DNA from: Saccharothrix coeruleofusca
GTDB taxonomy: Bacteria > Actinomycetota > Actinomycetes > Mycobacteriales > Pseudonocardiaceae
Reading direction: 5' to 3'
DNA length: 54,691 bases
Assembly (NCBI RefSeq): GCF_014648515.1
Contig: NZ_BMRG01000004.1
Coordinates: forward strand, 1-54,691
Part shown: piece by piece, positions 17,666-27,942 of the stretch
Numbering within the stretch: the stretch's first letter is position 1
How the letters are laid out: the number at the start of each line of letters is the position of its first letter
Program-made: the position numbers and the translations under genes
Notes under the pieces: generated by a model
What the model was told of the DNA's origin: nothing
The model's database searches: none
The model's input: the letters and a program-made list of their open reading frames with translations, nothing else

Positions 17666-19879
17666 GAGCCGCCGGGCGAGCAGGTCGGCCGCGCCGTCGA
17701 GCAGGAACGCCGCGACCGCGTCCACGTCCCGGTCCCGCCACGCCGCCAGCGCCGTGCCCGCCGCGGCCGTGTTGAACGAGCCCATCGCGGGCCCGCACGG
17801 GATCTGCAGGTCCAGCGGCGCCTCGGAGGCGTCGTCGAGCGCCGCGCGCCGCGAGCGGTCGAAGTAGGACCGGAACACCGCCGCCATCCGCAGCTTCGGA
17901 TCGGCCTCCACCGCGGCGCGCCGGGTTGCGGGCAGTCGCTCCCGCACCCGCTCCCACACCGCGTCGAGCGGCTCGGTGAAGCAGGCGGTCTCCAGCGACC
18001 GGCGGGTGCGCTCCGGGATCTCCTCCAGGCCGGGGTGCTCCCGGTAGGCGCGGTACAGCGCCTCGGCCCGCGCGCTGAACATGCTGCCCTTGCGGACAAC
18101 GCGGCTGCGGGCCCCCAGCTCGAACAGCTCGCCCGCCGGGGCCCGCACCGTGTCGTCCACGTCCACCCTGGCGAGCAGGTCCTTGACCGCCGCCGGGACC
18201 CGCGCCTGCCGCGTGCACTGGTTCACCGAGCCGGTCACCACGAAGTCCGCACCGCACAGGAACGCCGCCGCGACGGCCTCGGGGCTCCCGATGCCACCGC
18301 CCGCGCCCACCCGCACGCGCCCGCCGGGTCCGTGGTCCGCCCCGGCGCGCAGGGCGAGGACCGCCATCAACAGCGCGCCGCCCGCCCCGCCGCCGAGCCA
18401 CGCCGGATCGGCCTCCGCGACCAGGTCGCCCGCCACGGGCAGCCGCTCGGCGGCGCGTGCCTCCTCCTCGGTCAGGCGCCCGTCCCGGCGCAGCGCGTCG
18501 ACCAGACCTGCGTGCGGGGGGCGCAGGAACGCCTTCGCCGCGTCCAGGCGGGACACCTTGACCAGCAGCTCCCTGCCGGGGGTGGCGTGGCCTCCGGGTG
18601 AGCAGCGCGCACCGGTGAACCGCCACCGCACCAGCTCGGCGGTGACACCGCCCGCGCCGGACGCCTCGCCGTGACGGACCCCGTGGCGCAGGGCCAGCTC
18701 CACCACCGCGTCCACCCGCTCCGGCGGTTCCACGCCGGAGGGCAGGTTGATCCCGAACCGGCCCCGGAGGTCGTCAAGGGCCCGCAAGTCCTCGTCGATG
18801 CGCTCGGGTGGTCGGCCCGCGGTGCCGAGGAAGCCCGCGAGGCCCGCGCCCGCGAGCGCGCGCAGCAGGACGGGGCCGGACACGCCGTGCCCCATCGAGC
18901 CCGCCAGGTAGCCGTGGCGCACCCCGTAGGCGTCGCGGAACGCGGCACTGCCCAGGAACGCACCGGAGTGCGCAGGCGCCGGGCCGGGCGGTGCCGCGGC
19001 CGGGGGAGCGGGCGCGGCCGGGGGAGCGGGCGCAGGCAGGTGCGGACGGGCCTTCCGCCACATCTTCGACAGCACCTCGCCCGGCCCCACCTCCTCCACC
19101 TCCGCCACACCCCGCTCGGCGAGCAGGCACAGCGTCTCCCACCACCGGACGGGGTTGGTCAGGTGCCGCACCAGCGCGCCGCCGATCTCGTCCCTTCGGT
19201 GCGGCCGGGCGGTGACGTTGGCGATCACCGGCACGCGCGGCTCCGCGAACCTCACCCCGCGCACCACCTCGGTGAACTCCCGCGCCGCCCCGGCCATGTA
19301 GCGGGAGTGGGCGGCCACGCTGACGTTGAGCGGCACGCACTTGCCGGTGCCGCGCGCGGCGACCAGGTCGGCCACCGCGCGCAGCGCCTCCCTCGGCCCG
19401 GCGAGCACCAGCTGCTCGGGAGTGTTGTGGTTGGCCACCTCGACCCCCTCGACGCCCGCCGCGCCGATCAGGTCGAGCAGCGCCTCCAGCCGGACGCCGA
19501 GCACCGCCGCCATGCCGCCCCCAGGCGCGCGGCCCATCAGCTCGCCGCGCCGCCGCACCAACCGCAGCCCCGTGGCGAAGTCGAAGCACCCGGCGGCGAA
19601 CAGCGCGGCGAACTCGCCCGCGCTGTGCCCGGCGAGGTAGTCCGGCGCGGGCCGGTCCGCGCCCCGGTCCAGAAAGGCCAGCGCGCTCACCACGTACAAC
19701 GCGGGCTGCGCGTACTCGGTCCGGCGCAGCCGCGGCGCCTCCGCCGAGCACAGCTCCCGCACGGAGTAGCCGAGGACTTCGTCGGCCTCGGCGACCAGCC
19801 GGGGGAACCGGTCGAACAGCCCGGCGCCCATGCCCGGTGCCTGGGAACCCTGGCCGGGGAACAGCAGCGCGACGCCCAT
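17657..19879 (-). CDS. lnmG: Trans-acting AT-oxidoreductase 1 (LnmG-type)
   Basis: 740 aa. Residues 1-290 are an acyltransferase (FPGQGSQ, nucleophile S86 in GHSAGE, catalytic H191). After a Pro/Ala linker (about 295-325) comes a PfaD-like FMN oxidoreductase/enoyl reductase (RVRVGAGGGIGSPEAVAAA, VTGSVNQCT). Such proteins feed extender units to AT-less PKSs and may supply enoyl reduction in trans. Odd: the specificity motif before the catalytic His reads AAHS, not the GAFHS of the second AT here, so its acyl choice may differ. ATG at 19879 has AGGAGGA about 5 nt upstream; longer forms run through the ECH gene. Last gene of the minus operon, 20 nt behind the ECH gene. Confidence 0.9.
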   Translation of the reverse strand: MGVALLFPGQGSQAPGMGAGLFDRFPRLVAEADEVLGYSVRELCSAEAPRLRRTEYAQPALYVVSALAFLDRGADRPAPDYLAGHSAGEFAALFAAGCFDFATGLRLVRRRGELMGRAPGGGMAAVLGVRLEALLDLIGAAGVEGVEVANHNTPEQLVLAGPREALRAVADLVAARGTGKCVPLNVSVAAHSRYMAGAAREFTEVVRGVRFAEPRVPVIANVTARPHRRDEIGGALVRHLTNPVRWWETLCLLAERGVAEVEEVGPGEVLSKMWRKARPHLPAPAPPAAPAPPAAAPPGPAPAHSGAFLGSAAFRDAYGVRHGYLAGSMGHGVSGPVLLRALAGAGLAGFLGTAGRPPERIDEDLRALDDLRGRFGINLPSGVEPPERVDAVVELALRHGVRHGEASGAGGVTAELVRWRFTGARCSPGGHATPGRELLVKVSRLDAAKAFLRPPHAGLVDALRRDGRLTEEEARAAERLPVAGDLVAEADPAWLGGGAGGALLMAVLALRAGADHGPGGRVRVGAGGGIGSPEAVAAAFLCGADFVVTGSVNQCTRQARVPAAVKDLLARVDVDDTVRAPAGELFELGARSRVVRKGSMFSARAEALYRAYREHPGLEEIPERTRRSLETACFTEPLDAVWERVRERLPATRRAAVEADPKLRMAAVFRSYFDRSRRAALDDASEAPLDLQIPCGPAMGSFNTAAAGTALAAWRDRDVDAVAAFLLDGAADLLARRLDR

Positions 19880-19899
19880 GGCACGTCCTCCTGGTCGGG

Positions 19900-20648
19900 T
19901 CAGCTCTCCCACGGGTAGCGGCCGTGCGCGGCGTACGCGGTCAGCCGGTCCCGCACCCGCGGCAGCGCCATCAGCCGGTCCAGCTCCTCCACCGCGAGCC
20001 GTCGGGTGTCGTCGGTGATCGCCCACAGCGCGCCCGCGTAGCGCTTGAGGTCGCCCACGGTGGCCCCGTCCAGCTTGCCCGCCCGGAACACCAGCCGCCG
20101 GACCGCCTTGGCCGGGTCGTCGGCGACCTCGTCGACGAGCCCGCACGCCGCTGCCTCCGCGGTGCCGAGGGGACGGGTGGTCAGCGCCATGGCGTACGCC
20201 CTCTGGAAGCCGGTGCGGCGGATCAGGAAGGGCAGCACGCAGCACGGCAGCAGACCCCACAGCGCCTCTGGCAGCGCGAAGGTGCTGCGGGGTGTGGCCA
20301 GCACCAGGTCGCACGCGGCCAGCAGCCCGACACCGCCGCCCGCGACCCGGCCGTCGACCACCGCGGCCACCACCAGGGGGGTGCGCGTGAAGCGCCGCAG
20401 CAGGTCGAAGAACCGGCCGCCGGACTCCTGCGGGCCGGGGGTCCGCGCGGCGTCCACCAGGTCCATGCCGGTGCTGAACACCCCCGGTTCGGAGGTGATC
20501 AGCAGCACCCGGCACCGGGTGTCGGCCTCGGCCGCGTCCAGCTCGTCGTGCAGCCGCCGGACCAGCGCGTCGTCGATGGTGCCTGCCTGGCCGCCCCGGT
20601 TGACGCAGACCTCGCGCACCAGCGGGGACGCCACGGCGCGGGAGCGGC

Positions 20649-20658
<10 letters not shown>
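19900..20658 (-). CDS. lnmF: Enoyl-CoA hydratase-like dehydratase (ECH1, LnmF/PksH-type)
   Basis: 252-aa crotonase-fold protein with FSTGMDL near residue 50 and an oxyanion-hole-type glycine segment (GRVAGGGVGLLAACDL). In beta-branch cassettes ECH1 dehydrates the HMG-like adduct made by HMGS. The GTG start at 20658 lies 10 nt inside the upstream HMGS2 gene, preceded by CGGGAG; further upstream the frame is a shadow of HMGS2. Only this one crotonase is in the window, so it probably serves both HMGS proteins, and a decarboxylating ECH2 is absent or encoded elsewhere. Confidence 0.88.
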
Positions 20659-21881
<1,223 letters not shown>

Positions 21882-21909
21882 CCGGGCCTCCCCGCCCCTC
21901 GTCGTCCGA

Positions 21910-22809
21910 TCAGGACTTCCCGCCACCGGGCGCCTGCGGCAGCAGCAGCGTGTCCCGCACGCTGTCCTGCACGAACAGCCGCTGCCAGGTGCCGCCGCCC
22001 TTGGAGTCGTGGATCCGCTGCTTGCGGTGGACGCGCTCCGCGGTGGCCGGGCTGCGGTCCAGCTCGACCAGCCGCCAGTAGTCGTCCGGCTCGCGCAGGT
22101 GGATCATCGAGTAGATGCGGTCCTGCTTGCCGAAGTTCTCCTCGAACAGCAGCACCGTGACCGAGCCCGCCAGCTCGCGGTTGACGTGCTCCTGCCAGTC
22201 GTAGGCGAACAGCCTGCCCTCCTCCCGGAACTCGTACTTCACGTGGGCGGTGCGCAGCACGATCGCGCCCGCGTTGGCGGAGTTGAGCTGCACGTCCAGC
22301 GGCTGGCTGGTCTGGTTGCGGGCGGAGGGGACGTAGTTGTCCACTTCGGCCTCCTCGTCGTGGTGGTGGCCGAGGCCGTGCTGGGGCACCAGGACGCGCT
22401 CCTCGATGCTGCCCTCGACGAAGATGCGCTCCCAGTTGCCGTGGCCCTTCTCGGGCAGCCGGTCGACGGTGTTGATCTGCTGCACCCGCTTGTCGTGGTC
22501 GACCATGTCGAGCAGCTTGCGGTACTCGTTGGGCGAGCGGAGGTGGATCAGCCAGTGCAGCCTGTCCCGGACGCCGAAGACCTCCTCGTAGCAGTAGGTG
22601 CTCGCCACGCCCGCCTGCTTGTCGTTCATGTAGCGCAGCAGGTCGACGCTGAAGCCCCGGCCCTCCTCCGCGAACTCGTAGTTGAACCGGCCCTGCCGGT
22701 AGATCACGAAGCCCGCGTTGCCCGTGTGCAGCAGCCGGTCCGGGGCGAGCGAGGTCTGGTCCTGCGCCCTGGTCACCGCGGCGGTCCGGGGTGGGGTGGT
22801 GGCGGTCAT
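21910..22809 (-). CDS. Unknown protein with two tandem homologous halves
   Basis: 299 aa, function not recognised. Residues about 27-145 and 165-285 repeat each other: NAGFVIYRQGRFNYEFAEEG versus NAGAIVLRTAHVKYEFREEG, then EEVFGVRDRLHWLIHLR versus EENFGKQDRIYSMIHLR, and GNWERIFVEGSI versus GTWQRLFVQDSV. The halves are joined by a His/Glu-rich linker (GLGHHHDEEAE). No signal peptide or membrane segment is seen. It lies between thioesterase and HMGS2 genes in the biosynthetic operon, so a role in this pathway is likely; it might correspond to an unassigned open frame of the leinamycin cluster. ATG 22809 is preceded by AGAAGGGA. Confidence 0.85.
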   Translation of the reverse strand: MTATTPPRTAAVTRAQDQTSLAPDRLLHTGNAGFVIYRQGRFNYEFAEEGRGFSVDLLRYMNDKQAGVASTYCYEEVFGVRDRLHWLIHLRSPNEYRKLLDMVDHDKRVQQINTVDRLPEKGHGNWERIFVEGSIEERVLVPQHGLGHHHDEEAEVDNYVPSARNQTSQPLDVQLNSANAGAIVLRTAHVKYEFREEGRLFAYDWQEHVNRELAGSVTVLLFEENFGKQDRIYSMIHLREPDDYWRLVELDRSPATAERVHRKQRIHDSKGGGTWQRLFVQDSVRDTLLLPQAPGGGKS

Positions 22810-22851
22810 CGCGCGTCCCTTCTCGTGCGTGGCGGGAGGTCCGTGGTGCCG

Positions 22852-22894
22852 GTTCTACCCGTGCGGGTCGGGGGATCGCTGTTCACGATTGAGC
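22852..22894 (-). promoter_or_regulatory. Candidate CRP/FNR-dyad promoter inside the TEII 3' end
   Basis: Read on the minus strand: GCTCA-ATCG-TGAAC (22894-22881), 23 nt, then TAGAAC (22857-22852). It matches the dyad/-10 layout seen at seven other promoters here, apart from one extra spacer base and A for G in the proximal half-site. It would give the duplicated-protein/HMGS2/ECH/AT-OR1 genes their own promoter about 36 nt upstream of ATG 22809. Confidence 0.45.
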
Positions 22895-23652
22895 AGGGGA
22901 CCGGCCACCGCCTCGACACCGCGCCGCAGGTCCGCCCGGATGGCCGCGAGCAGCTCGGCGGGAGCGCCCTTGAGGTAGAAGTGGTCGCCGTGGAATACCC
23001 GCAGGGTGAACTCCCCGGTCGTGGCGTGCCGCCACGCGGCCACCTCCTCCAGGTCGGCCTCGGGGTCGGCGCCCCCGACGAGCGCGGAGACCCGGCAGCG
23101 CAGCGGCGGCCCCGGCAGCGGCGCGTAGGTTTCGTTGACCTCGAAGTCGGCGCGCAGCGACGGGGTGAACAGCGCCCGCAGCCCGGCGTCGCGCAGCACC
23201 TCCGGCGGGGTGCCGTTCAACCGACCCACCTGGTCGAGGAACTCCGCCTCGGGCAACGGGTGCAGCGGCGGGCGCCGCGCGGGCAGGTGCGGCGCCCGCC
23301 TGCCGGAGGCGAACAGGCACAGCGGGTGGTGCCCCTCGGACTCCAGTCTGCGCGCCACCTCGTAGGCCAGCACGGAGCCCATGCTGTGACCCAGCACGGC
23401 GAACGGCCGGTCGACCCGCCGCGCCACCGCGCGGGCCAGCGGCCCGACGATGTCCTCGGCGCGGGTCAGCGGCCGCTCGCGCAGCCTGCGCTCCCGGCCC
23501 GGCAGCACGACCGGGAGCACCCGCACGTCCGGGCGCAGCGCTTCCGCCCACGGCCGGAAGAATCCGCCCCCGCCCCCGGCGTGCGGGACGCAGAACAGCA
23601 GCACCGGCGCGTCGCCACCCGCGCCGGACCCGGTGATCCAGTCGCCGGTCAC
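22855..23652 (-). CDS. lnmN: Type II thioesterase (editing)
   Basis: 265-aa alpha/beta hydrolase of the PKS/NRPS type II thioesterase family: PHAGGGGGFFRPW near residue 24, nucleophile S90 in GHSMGS, and a C-terminal GDHFYL His. It hydrolyses wrong or stalled acyl groups from carrier-protein arms. The GTG start at 23652 overlaps the AT-OR2 stop (GTGA), so the two are co-translated. The much longer open frame upstream is only a shadow of AT-OR2. The leinamycin cluster also has a type II TE; the symbol is by analogy. Confidence 0.9.
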   Translation of the reverse strand: MTGDWITGSGAGGDAPVLLFCVPHAGGGGGFFRPWAEALRPDVRVLPVVLPGRERRLRERPLTRAEDIVGPLARAVARRVDRPFAVLGHSMGSVLAYEVARRLESEGHHPLCLFASGRRAPHLPARRPPLHPLPEAEFLDQVGRLNGTPPEVLRDAGLRALFTPSLRADFEVNETYAPLPGPPLRCRVSALVGGADPEADLEEVAAWRHATTGEFTLRVFHGDHFYLKGAPAELLAAIRADLRRGVEAVAGPLLNREQRSPDPHG

Positions 23653-25955
23653 GACGGGCCGACCCCGACGGCGGGTGAGGGCGCCCGCTCGGCGAGCGGT
23701 CCGCCCGCCACGGCGTCCAGCCGCTCCCGCAGGTACCGCGCGGTGGCGGTCATCAGCCGCTCCGCGACCACGTCCACGTGCCTGCGCCGCCGGTCCTCCA
23801 GGTCGGTCCCCGCGACCCACCGGTTGAACGCGCCCATGGCGGGGCCGCAGTGCACCTGGAAGTTGACCCGCTCCCGCTCGACACCCCGCAGCGCCACCGC
23901 GGTGGAGTGGCGGAAGTACCAGCGCAGCACCAGGCCGAGCTTGCGCTTGGGGTCGCGCTCGGCGCGGACCAGCTCGTCGGGCCTGCGGGCCGCGAGGTGG
24001 TCGCGCACCTCCGCCCACACCGCGTCCAGCGGCCTGCCGAAGACGTCGCGCTCCAGCACGGCGCGGGTTCCCGGTTCGATCTCCTCCACCCCGCCGCAGC
24101 CGCGGTAGAGCTGGTGCAGCCGGTTGGCCCTGACGGCGAACAGCGTGCCCTTGCGCACCACCTGCACGCGGGCCCCCGCCTCGAACATGTCGCCCGCGGG
24201 CGCGTAGCCGGTGTCCTGCACGTCCAGCGCCGCGAGCATGTCCTTGACCGCCTCGGACGTGCCCGCCTCCGGGGTGCACTGGTTGATCGACCCGGTCACC
24301 ACGAAGTCCGCTCCCAGCAGGAACACCGCGGCCAGCGCTTCCGGCGTGCCCAGGCCGCCCGCCGCGCCGACCCGGACCGCGCCCCGACCGGCGACCTCGT
24401 CCGCCAGCCGCCGCACCGACGGCAGCAGCGCCAGGGCGACGCCGCCGTCGGTGTGGCCGCCGGAATCGGCCTCGACGCAGAGGTCCTCGCTCACCGGCAG
24501 CGAGGCCGCCACCGCGGCCTCGGCAGCGGTGAGGCGGCCCTGGTCGACCAGGCGGTCCACCACCGCCCGCGGCGGCGGTCGCAGGAACGCCGCGGCCACC
24601 TCCGGCCGGGAGACCTTGGCCAGCACGCGGTTGACCGCGACCGGTCGCCCGGTCCGGTCGACGTGCGCGCCCGCGTAGCGGTAGCGCACCAGCGCGGGGG
24701 TGATCCTGGTGTAGGCCGCGGCCTCCACGTGCCGGACACCGCGGCGCAGGTACAGGTCCACCACGGCTTCCTCGGCGTCCGGACGGTCCGGTGTGGACAG
24801 CAGGTTCGCGCCGTACCGGCCGTCCCGCCCGAGGGCGGCCTGGATCTCGCCGAGCGCCTCGTCGACCCGCTCGACGCGCAGGCCGCCCGCGCCGAAGAAG
24901 CCCATGAGCCCGGCCCTCCCCATCCTGATGACCAGGTCGGTAGAGGAGATCCCGTGGTACATCGACCCCGCCAGGTAGGCGTAGCGCAGGCCGTAGTCGG
25001 CGCGGAACGCGGTCGAGCCGAGCTGTTCGGGCCGGGGTTCGGCGGTGCTCGCGGCCGGGCGCGCCGCGGCGGTCGCCCCGCCGCCCCCGGCGTCGCCGAC
25101 CGGGGCGGGGCGGCGCGCGGACCGCAGGGCGGACCGCCACAAGCCGGTCAGCACGGTGCCGGGACCGACTTCCGCCACCTCGGTCACCCCGCTGTCGAGC
25201 AGGTGCGCCATGCACCGCGCCCACTGGACCGGGCGGTGGACCTGCTCGGCCAGCAGGCGGCGCACCGAGCCAGGGGGGTAGGGGAGCCCGGTGACGTTGG
25301 ACAGCACGGGCAGCGCGGGATCGGCCACCGCCACCCCGGCCAGGTGCCGGGCGAACTGCTCGGCGGCGGGCCGCATGGCGCGGGAGTGGAACGCGCCGCT
25401 GGTCTTCAGCGGCACGCACCGCCCTCCGCGAGCGCGGATCTCCCGCCGCAGGGCCTCCAGCGAGGACCGCGGTCCCGAGAGCACCACCTGATCGGCCGCG
25501 TTGTGGTTGGCGATGTCGACGTCGTCGTACCCGCCCTCGGCCAGCAGTGCCGACACGGTCCCGGCCGTCGGTCCGACCACGGCCACCATGCCGCCCCCGG
25601 TCGCCAGGGACATCAGCTCACCGCGCCGCCGCACCAGCTCGACACCGGTGGGGAAGTCGAAGCTGCCCGCGGCGAACAGCGCGACGTACTCGCCGAGGCT
25701 GTGCCCCGCCAGGAAGTCCGGCGGCGGTTCGTCCTCGGCCATGGCGAGGTGGCTCAGGACCCCGACCACGAACAGAGCGGGCTGCGCGTAGCGGGTGTCG
25801 CCCAACCGGTCGTGCGGGTCTTCCAGGCACAGCTCGGTGACCGAGTGGCCGAGCACGGCGTCGGCGACCGCCACCAGATCGGGGTGCCGCTCGAACAGCC
25901 CCGCCCCCATCCCGCGGTGCTGGGAGCCCTGCCCAGGGTACAGCCACGCCCTCAT
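23649..25955 (-). CDS. Trans-acting AT-oxidoreductase 2 (malonyl-type AT motif)
   Basis: 768 aa with the same AT plus PfaD-like oxidoreductase layout as AT-OR1. The AT has YPGQGSQ, S86 in GHSLGE and the motif GAFHS ending at H190-S191, typical of malonyl-selective ATs. The oxidoreductase half has VRVGAAGGLGTPEALAA and VTGSINQCT. It is the most likely general malonyl loader of the AT-less PKS. First gene of the minus operon; ATG 25955 has GGAGGAGG 5-6 nt upstream, and the transcript probably starts near 25970 from a dyad promoter. Carrying two full AT-oxidoreductases in one cluster is unusual. Confidence 0.92.
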   Translation of the reverse strand: MRAWLYPGQGSQHRGMGAGLFERHPDLVAVADAVLGHSVTELCLEDPHDRLGDTRYAQPALFVVGVLSHLAMAEDEPPPDFLAGHSLGEYVALFAAGSFDFPTGVELVRRRGELMSLATGGGMVAVVGPTAGTVSALLAEGGYDDVDIANHNAADQVVLSGPRSSLEALRREIRARGGRCVPLKTSGAFHSRAMRPAAEQFARHLAGVAVADPALPVLSNVTGLPYPPGSVRRLLAEQVHRPVQWARCMAHLLDSGVTEVAEVGPGTVLTGLWRSALRSARRPAPVGDAGGGGATAAARPAASTAEPRPEQLGSTAFRADYGLRYAYLAGSMYHGISSTDLVIRMGRAGLMGFFGAGGLRVERVDEALGEIQAALGRDGRYGANLLSTPDRPDAEEAVVDLYLRRGVRHVEAAAYTRITPALVRYRYAGAHVDRTGRPVAVNRVLAKVSRPEVAAAFLRPPPRAVVDRLVDQGRLTAAEAAVAASLPVSEDLCVEADSGGHTDGGVALALLPSVRRLADEVAGRGAVRVGAAGGLGTPEALAAVFLLGADFVVTGSINQCTPEAGTSEAVKDMLAALDVQDTGYAPAGDMFEAGARVQVVRKGTLFAVRANRLHQLYRGCGGVEEIEPGTRAVLERDVFGRPLDAVWAEVRDHLAARRPDELVRAERDPKRKLGLVLRWYFRHSTAVALRGVERERVNFQVHCGPAMGAFNRWVAGTDLEDRRRRHVDVVAERLMTATARYLRERLDAVAGGPLAERAPSPAVGVGPS

Positions 25956-25976
25956 CGCACCTCCTCCGTCGCCCGG

Positions 25977-26018
25977 ACCGTAGGAGGCGGCCTGCCGGGG
26001 TGCTGCTCAACACTGCGC
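25977..26018 (-). promoter_or_regulatory. CRP/FNR-dyad promoter of the AT-OR2 operon
   Basis: Minus strand: GCGCA-GTGT-TGAGC (26018-26005), 22 nt, then -10-like TACGGT (25982-25977). The predicted start of transcription, near 25970, is just ahead of the AT-OR2 ribosome binding site. No -35 hexamer is evident, as expected for a class II activator site near -41.5. Confidence 0.65.
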
Positions 26019-26040
26019 CCCGGCGCGACCTCCCGGCGCT

Positions 26041-26082
26041 GAATAAAAGTGAGCAGAGGCGGTCGCCGGACGTGGTTAGCGT
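26041..26082 (+). promoter_or_regulatory. CRP/FNR half-site promoter of the A-PCP/halogenase operon
   Basis: Proximal half-site TGAGC (26050-26054) in GAATA-AAAG-TGAGC, 22 nt, then TAGCGT (26077-26082). Only the promoter-proximal half is well conserved. It lies back to back with the AT-OR2 promoter, in a locally A-rich patch. Confidence 0.55.
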
Positions 26083-26150
26083 CCTGACGACGCAAGGGGA
26101 TCCCGGTCCGCCGCGTCGCCCGCACCCCGGCCCCGACAGAGAGGTGCTAG

Positions 26151-27941
26151 ATGACTGCGCGATGCCTGCACACGTTCTTCGAACGCCAGGCCGCCCGTTT
26201 CGCGGACCGGGCGGCGGTCACCGTCAGCGGACAGCGGCAGCTGACCTACGGCGAGCTCAACGCGTCGGCCGACCGGGCCGCAGCGGCGCTGCGCCGGGCG
26301 GGCGTGCGCCGCGGTTCGCTGGTGGGCCTGTGCGTCGACCGCTCGGCCGACCTCGTGGTCGGCGTGCTCGCGATCCTCAAGGCGGGCGGCGCCTACGTGC
26401 CGCTGGACCCGGCCTACCCGGTCGAGCGGATCGACTTCCTGCTCCGCGACACCGGTGTGGACCTCATCGTCTCGGTGTCCGCGGTCGCGTCCGCCGTGGA
26501 CGGCCCCGGCCGCCGGGTGCTGCTGCTCGACCGCGAGGAGGAGTGGCCCTCGGGTGACGAGCCCGTCCAGGACGAGCCCGCCGGGCCCGCGGACCCGGCC
26601 TACGTGATCCACACGTCGGGGTCGACCGGTGTGCCCAAGGGCGTGCCCATCACCCACGAGCAGGTGATCGGCCTGTTCGAGCAGACCGGCCCCGCGCTGG
26701 AGCTGGACGACCTGGACGTGTGGACGCTGTTCCACTCGATCAGCTTCGACTTCTCCGTCTGGGAGATGTGGGGAGCCCTGCTGCACGGTGGGCGGCTGGT
26801 CGTCGTCGACACCGACGTGGCCAGGACACCCGCCCGCTTCGCCGAGCTGTTGGCGGCCGAGCGGGTGACCGTGCTCAGCCAGACCCCGTCGGCGTTCAGC
26901 AGACTGGTGGACCAGGTCGACGGGGCGGACAGCCTGAGGCTGGTGGTGTTCGGCGGTGAGCGGCTGGACATGGGCGTCCTGCGCCCGTGGATCGCCCGGC
27001 ACGGCGACCGGTCGCCGCAGCTGGTCAACATGTACGGCATCACCGAGGTCACGGTGCACGCCACCCTGCGGCGCATCGAGGCCGCCGACCTGGACCACCC
27101 CGACGTCAGCCCCCTCGGCGCGCCGCTGCCCCTGGTGCGGGTCGAGCTGTTCGACGAGGACCGCCGTCCCGTCCCCGATGGCACGCCGGGCGAGATCCTG
27201 GTCAGCGGGCCGGGCGTGGCCTCGGGCTACCTCGGCAGGCCGGAGCTGACCGCGGAGCGCTTCGTCGAGCTGGGGGGCGTGCGCTGGTACCGCTCGGGCG
27301 ACCTGGCCGTCCGGGTCGGCGGAGAGCTGCGCTACCTCGGCCGGACCGACCGGCAGCTGAAGGTGCGCGGCTACCGGGTCGAACCCGCCGAGGTGGAGGC
27401 GGTGCTGCTGGAGCACCCGGAGATCACCGCCGCGGTGGTGGTCGACGACGACCACGGCGACGGCGACGTGCGCCTGCTGGCCGTCGTGGCGGCCGCGGTC
27501 GACCGGCCGGACCGGGACGTCGACCGCCTGGCCGGGGAGCTGGCCCGGCTCGCCGCCCGGCTGCCCGCCCACCTGCGCCCCTCGGACTACCGGGTCGTCA
27601 CCGACCTCCCGCTGACCCCGCAGGGCAAGCTCGACCGCGCGGCACTGCGGTCGGCGGCGACCGGAGCGAGCGCGGTGCCGGGCGACGGCGCGAGCGGTGA
27701 CGAGGCGGTGGTGCGCGCGATCGTCGCGGAGATCACCGGCCGCCCGTCCATCGGCCCGGACGACGATCTGTTCGAGCACGGCGTCACCTCGCTGGCGTTC
27801 GCGCGGATCATCGCCGCCGTCAACGACCGGTTCCGCGCCGGGCTGACCGGTGCGGAGCTGGAGGAGCCCACGATCACCTGCCTGGCCGGCTGCGTTGCCG
27901 CGCGAACCCGGCGGGCCGACTTGCAACAGGTAGGAGGATGA
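26151..27941 (+). CDS. NRPS adenylation-PCP didomain, threonine-type (SyrB1-like)
   Basis: 596 aa. Adenylation domain 1-500 ([14 protein letters not shown] near 147; A10 Lys in [11 protein letters not shown]) and PCP 520-585 with Ser in EHGVTSLAF. Read against the usual positions, the specificity residues are D-F-W-S-V-G-M-V-H-K: D,F,W in [10 protein letters not shown] in VLSQTP; V,G in VVFGGE; M in NMYGITE; V,H in EVTVHATL. This is close to the L-Thr code DFWNVGMVHK. It should load Thr on its own PCP. The next gene, a SyrB2-like halogenase 1 nt downstream, acts on exactly such a Thr-S-PCP in syringomycin biosynthesis. The specificity is a prediction. Confidence 0.9.
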   Translation: MTARCLHTFFERQAARFADRAAVTVSGQRQLTYGELNASADRAAAALRRAGVRRGSLVGLCVDRSADLVVGVLAILKAGGAYVPLDPAYPVERIDFLLRDTGVDLIVSVSAVASAVDGPGRRVLLLDREEEWPSGDEPVQDEPAGPADPAYVIHTSGSTGVPKGVPITHEQVIGLFEQTGPALELDDLDVWTLFHSISFDFSVWEMWGALLHGGRLVVVDTDVARTPARFAELLAAERVTVLSQTPSAFSRLVDQVDGADSLRLVVFGGERLDMGVLRPWIARHGDRSPQLVNMYGITEVTVHATLRRIEAADLDHPDVSPLGAPLPLVRVELFDEDRRPVPDGTPGEILVSGPGVASGYLGRPELTAERFVELGGVRWYRSGDLAVRVGGELRYLGRTDRQLKVRGYRVEPAEVEAVLLEHPEITAAVVVDDDHGDGDVRLLAVVAAAVDRPDRDVDRLAGELARLAARLPAHLRPSDYRVVTDLPLTPQGKLDRAALRSAATGASAVPGDGASGDEAVVRAIVAEITGRPSIGPDDDLFEHGVTSLAFARIIAAVNDRFRAGLTGAELEEPTITCLAGCVAARTRRADLQQVGG

Positions 27942-27942
27942 C

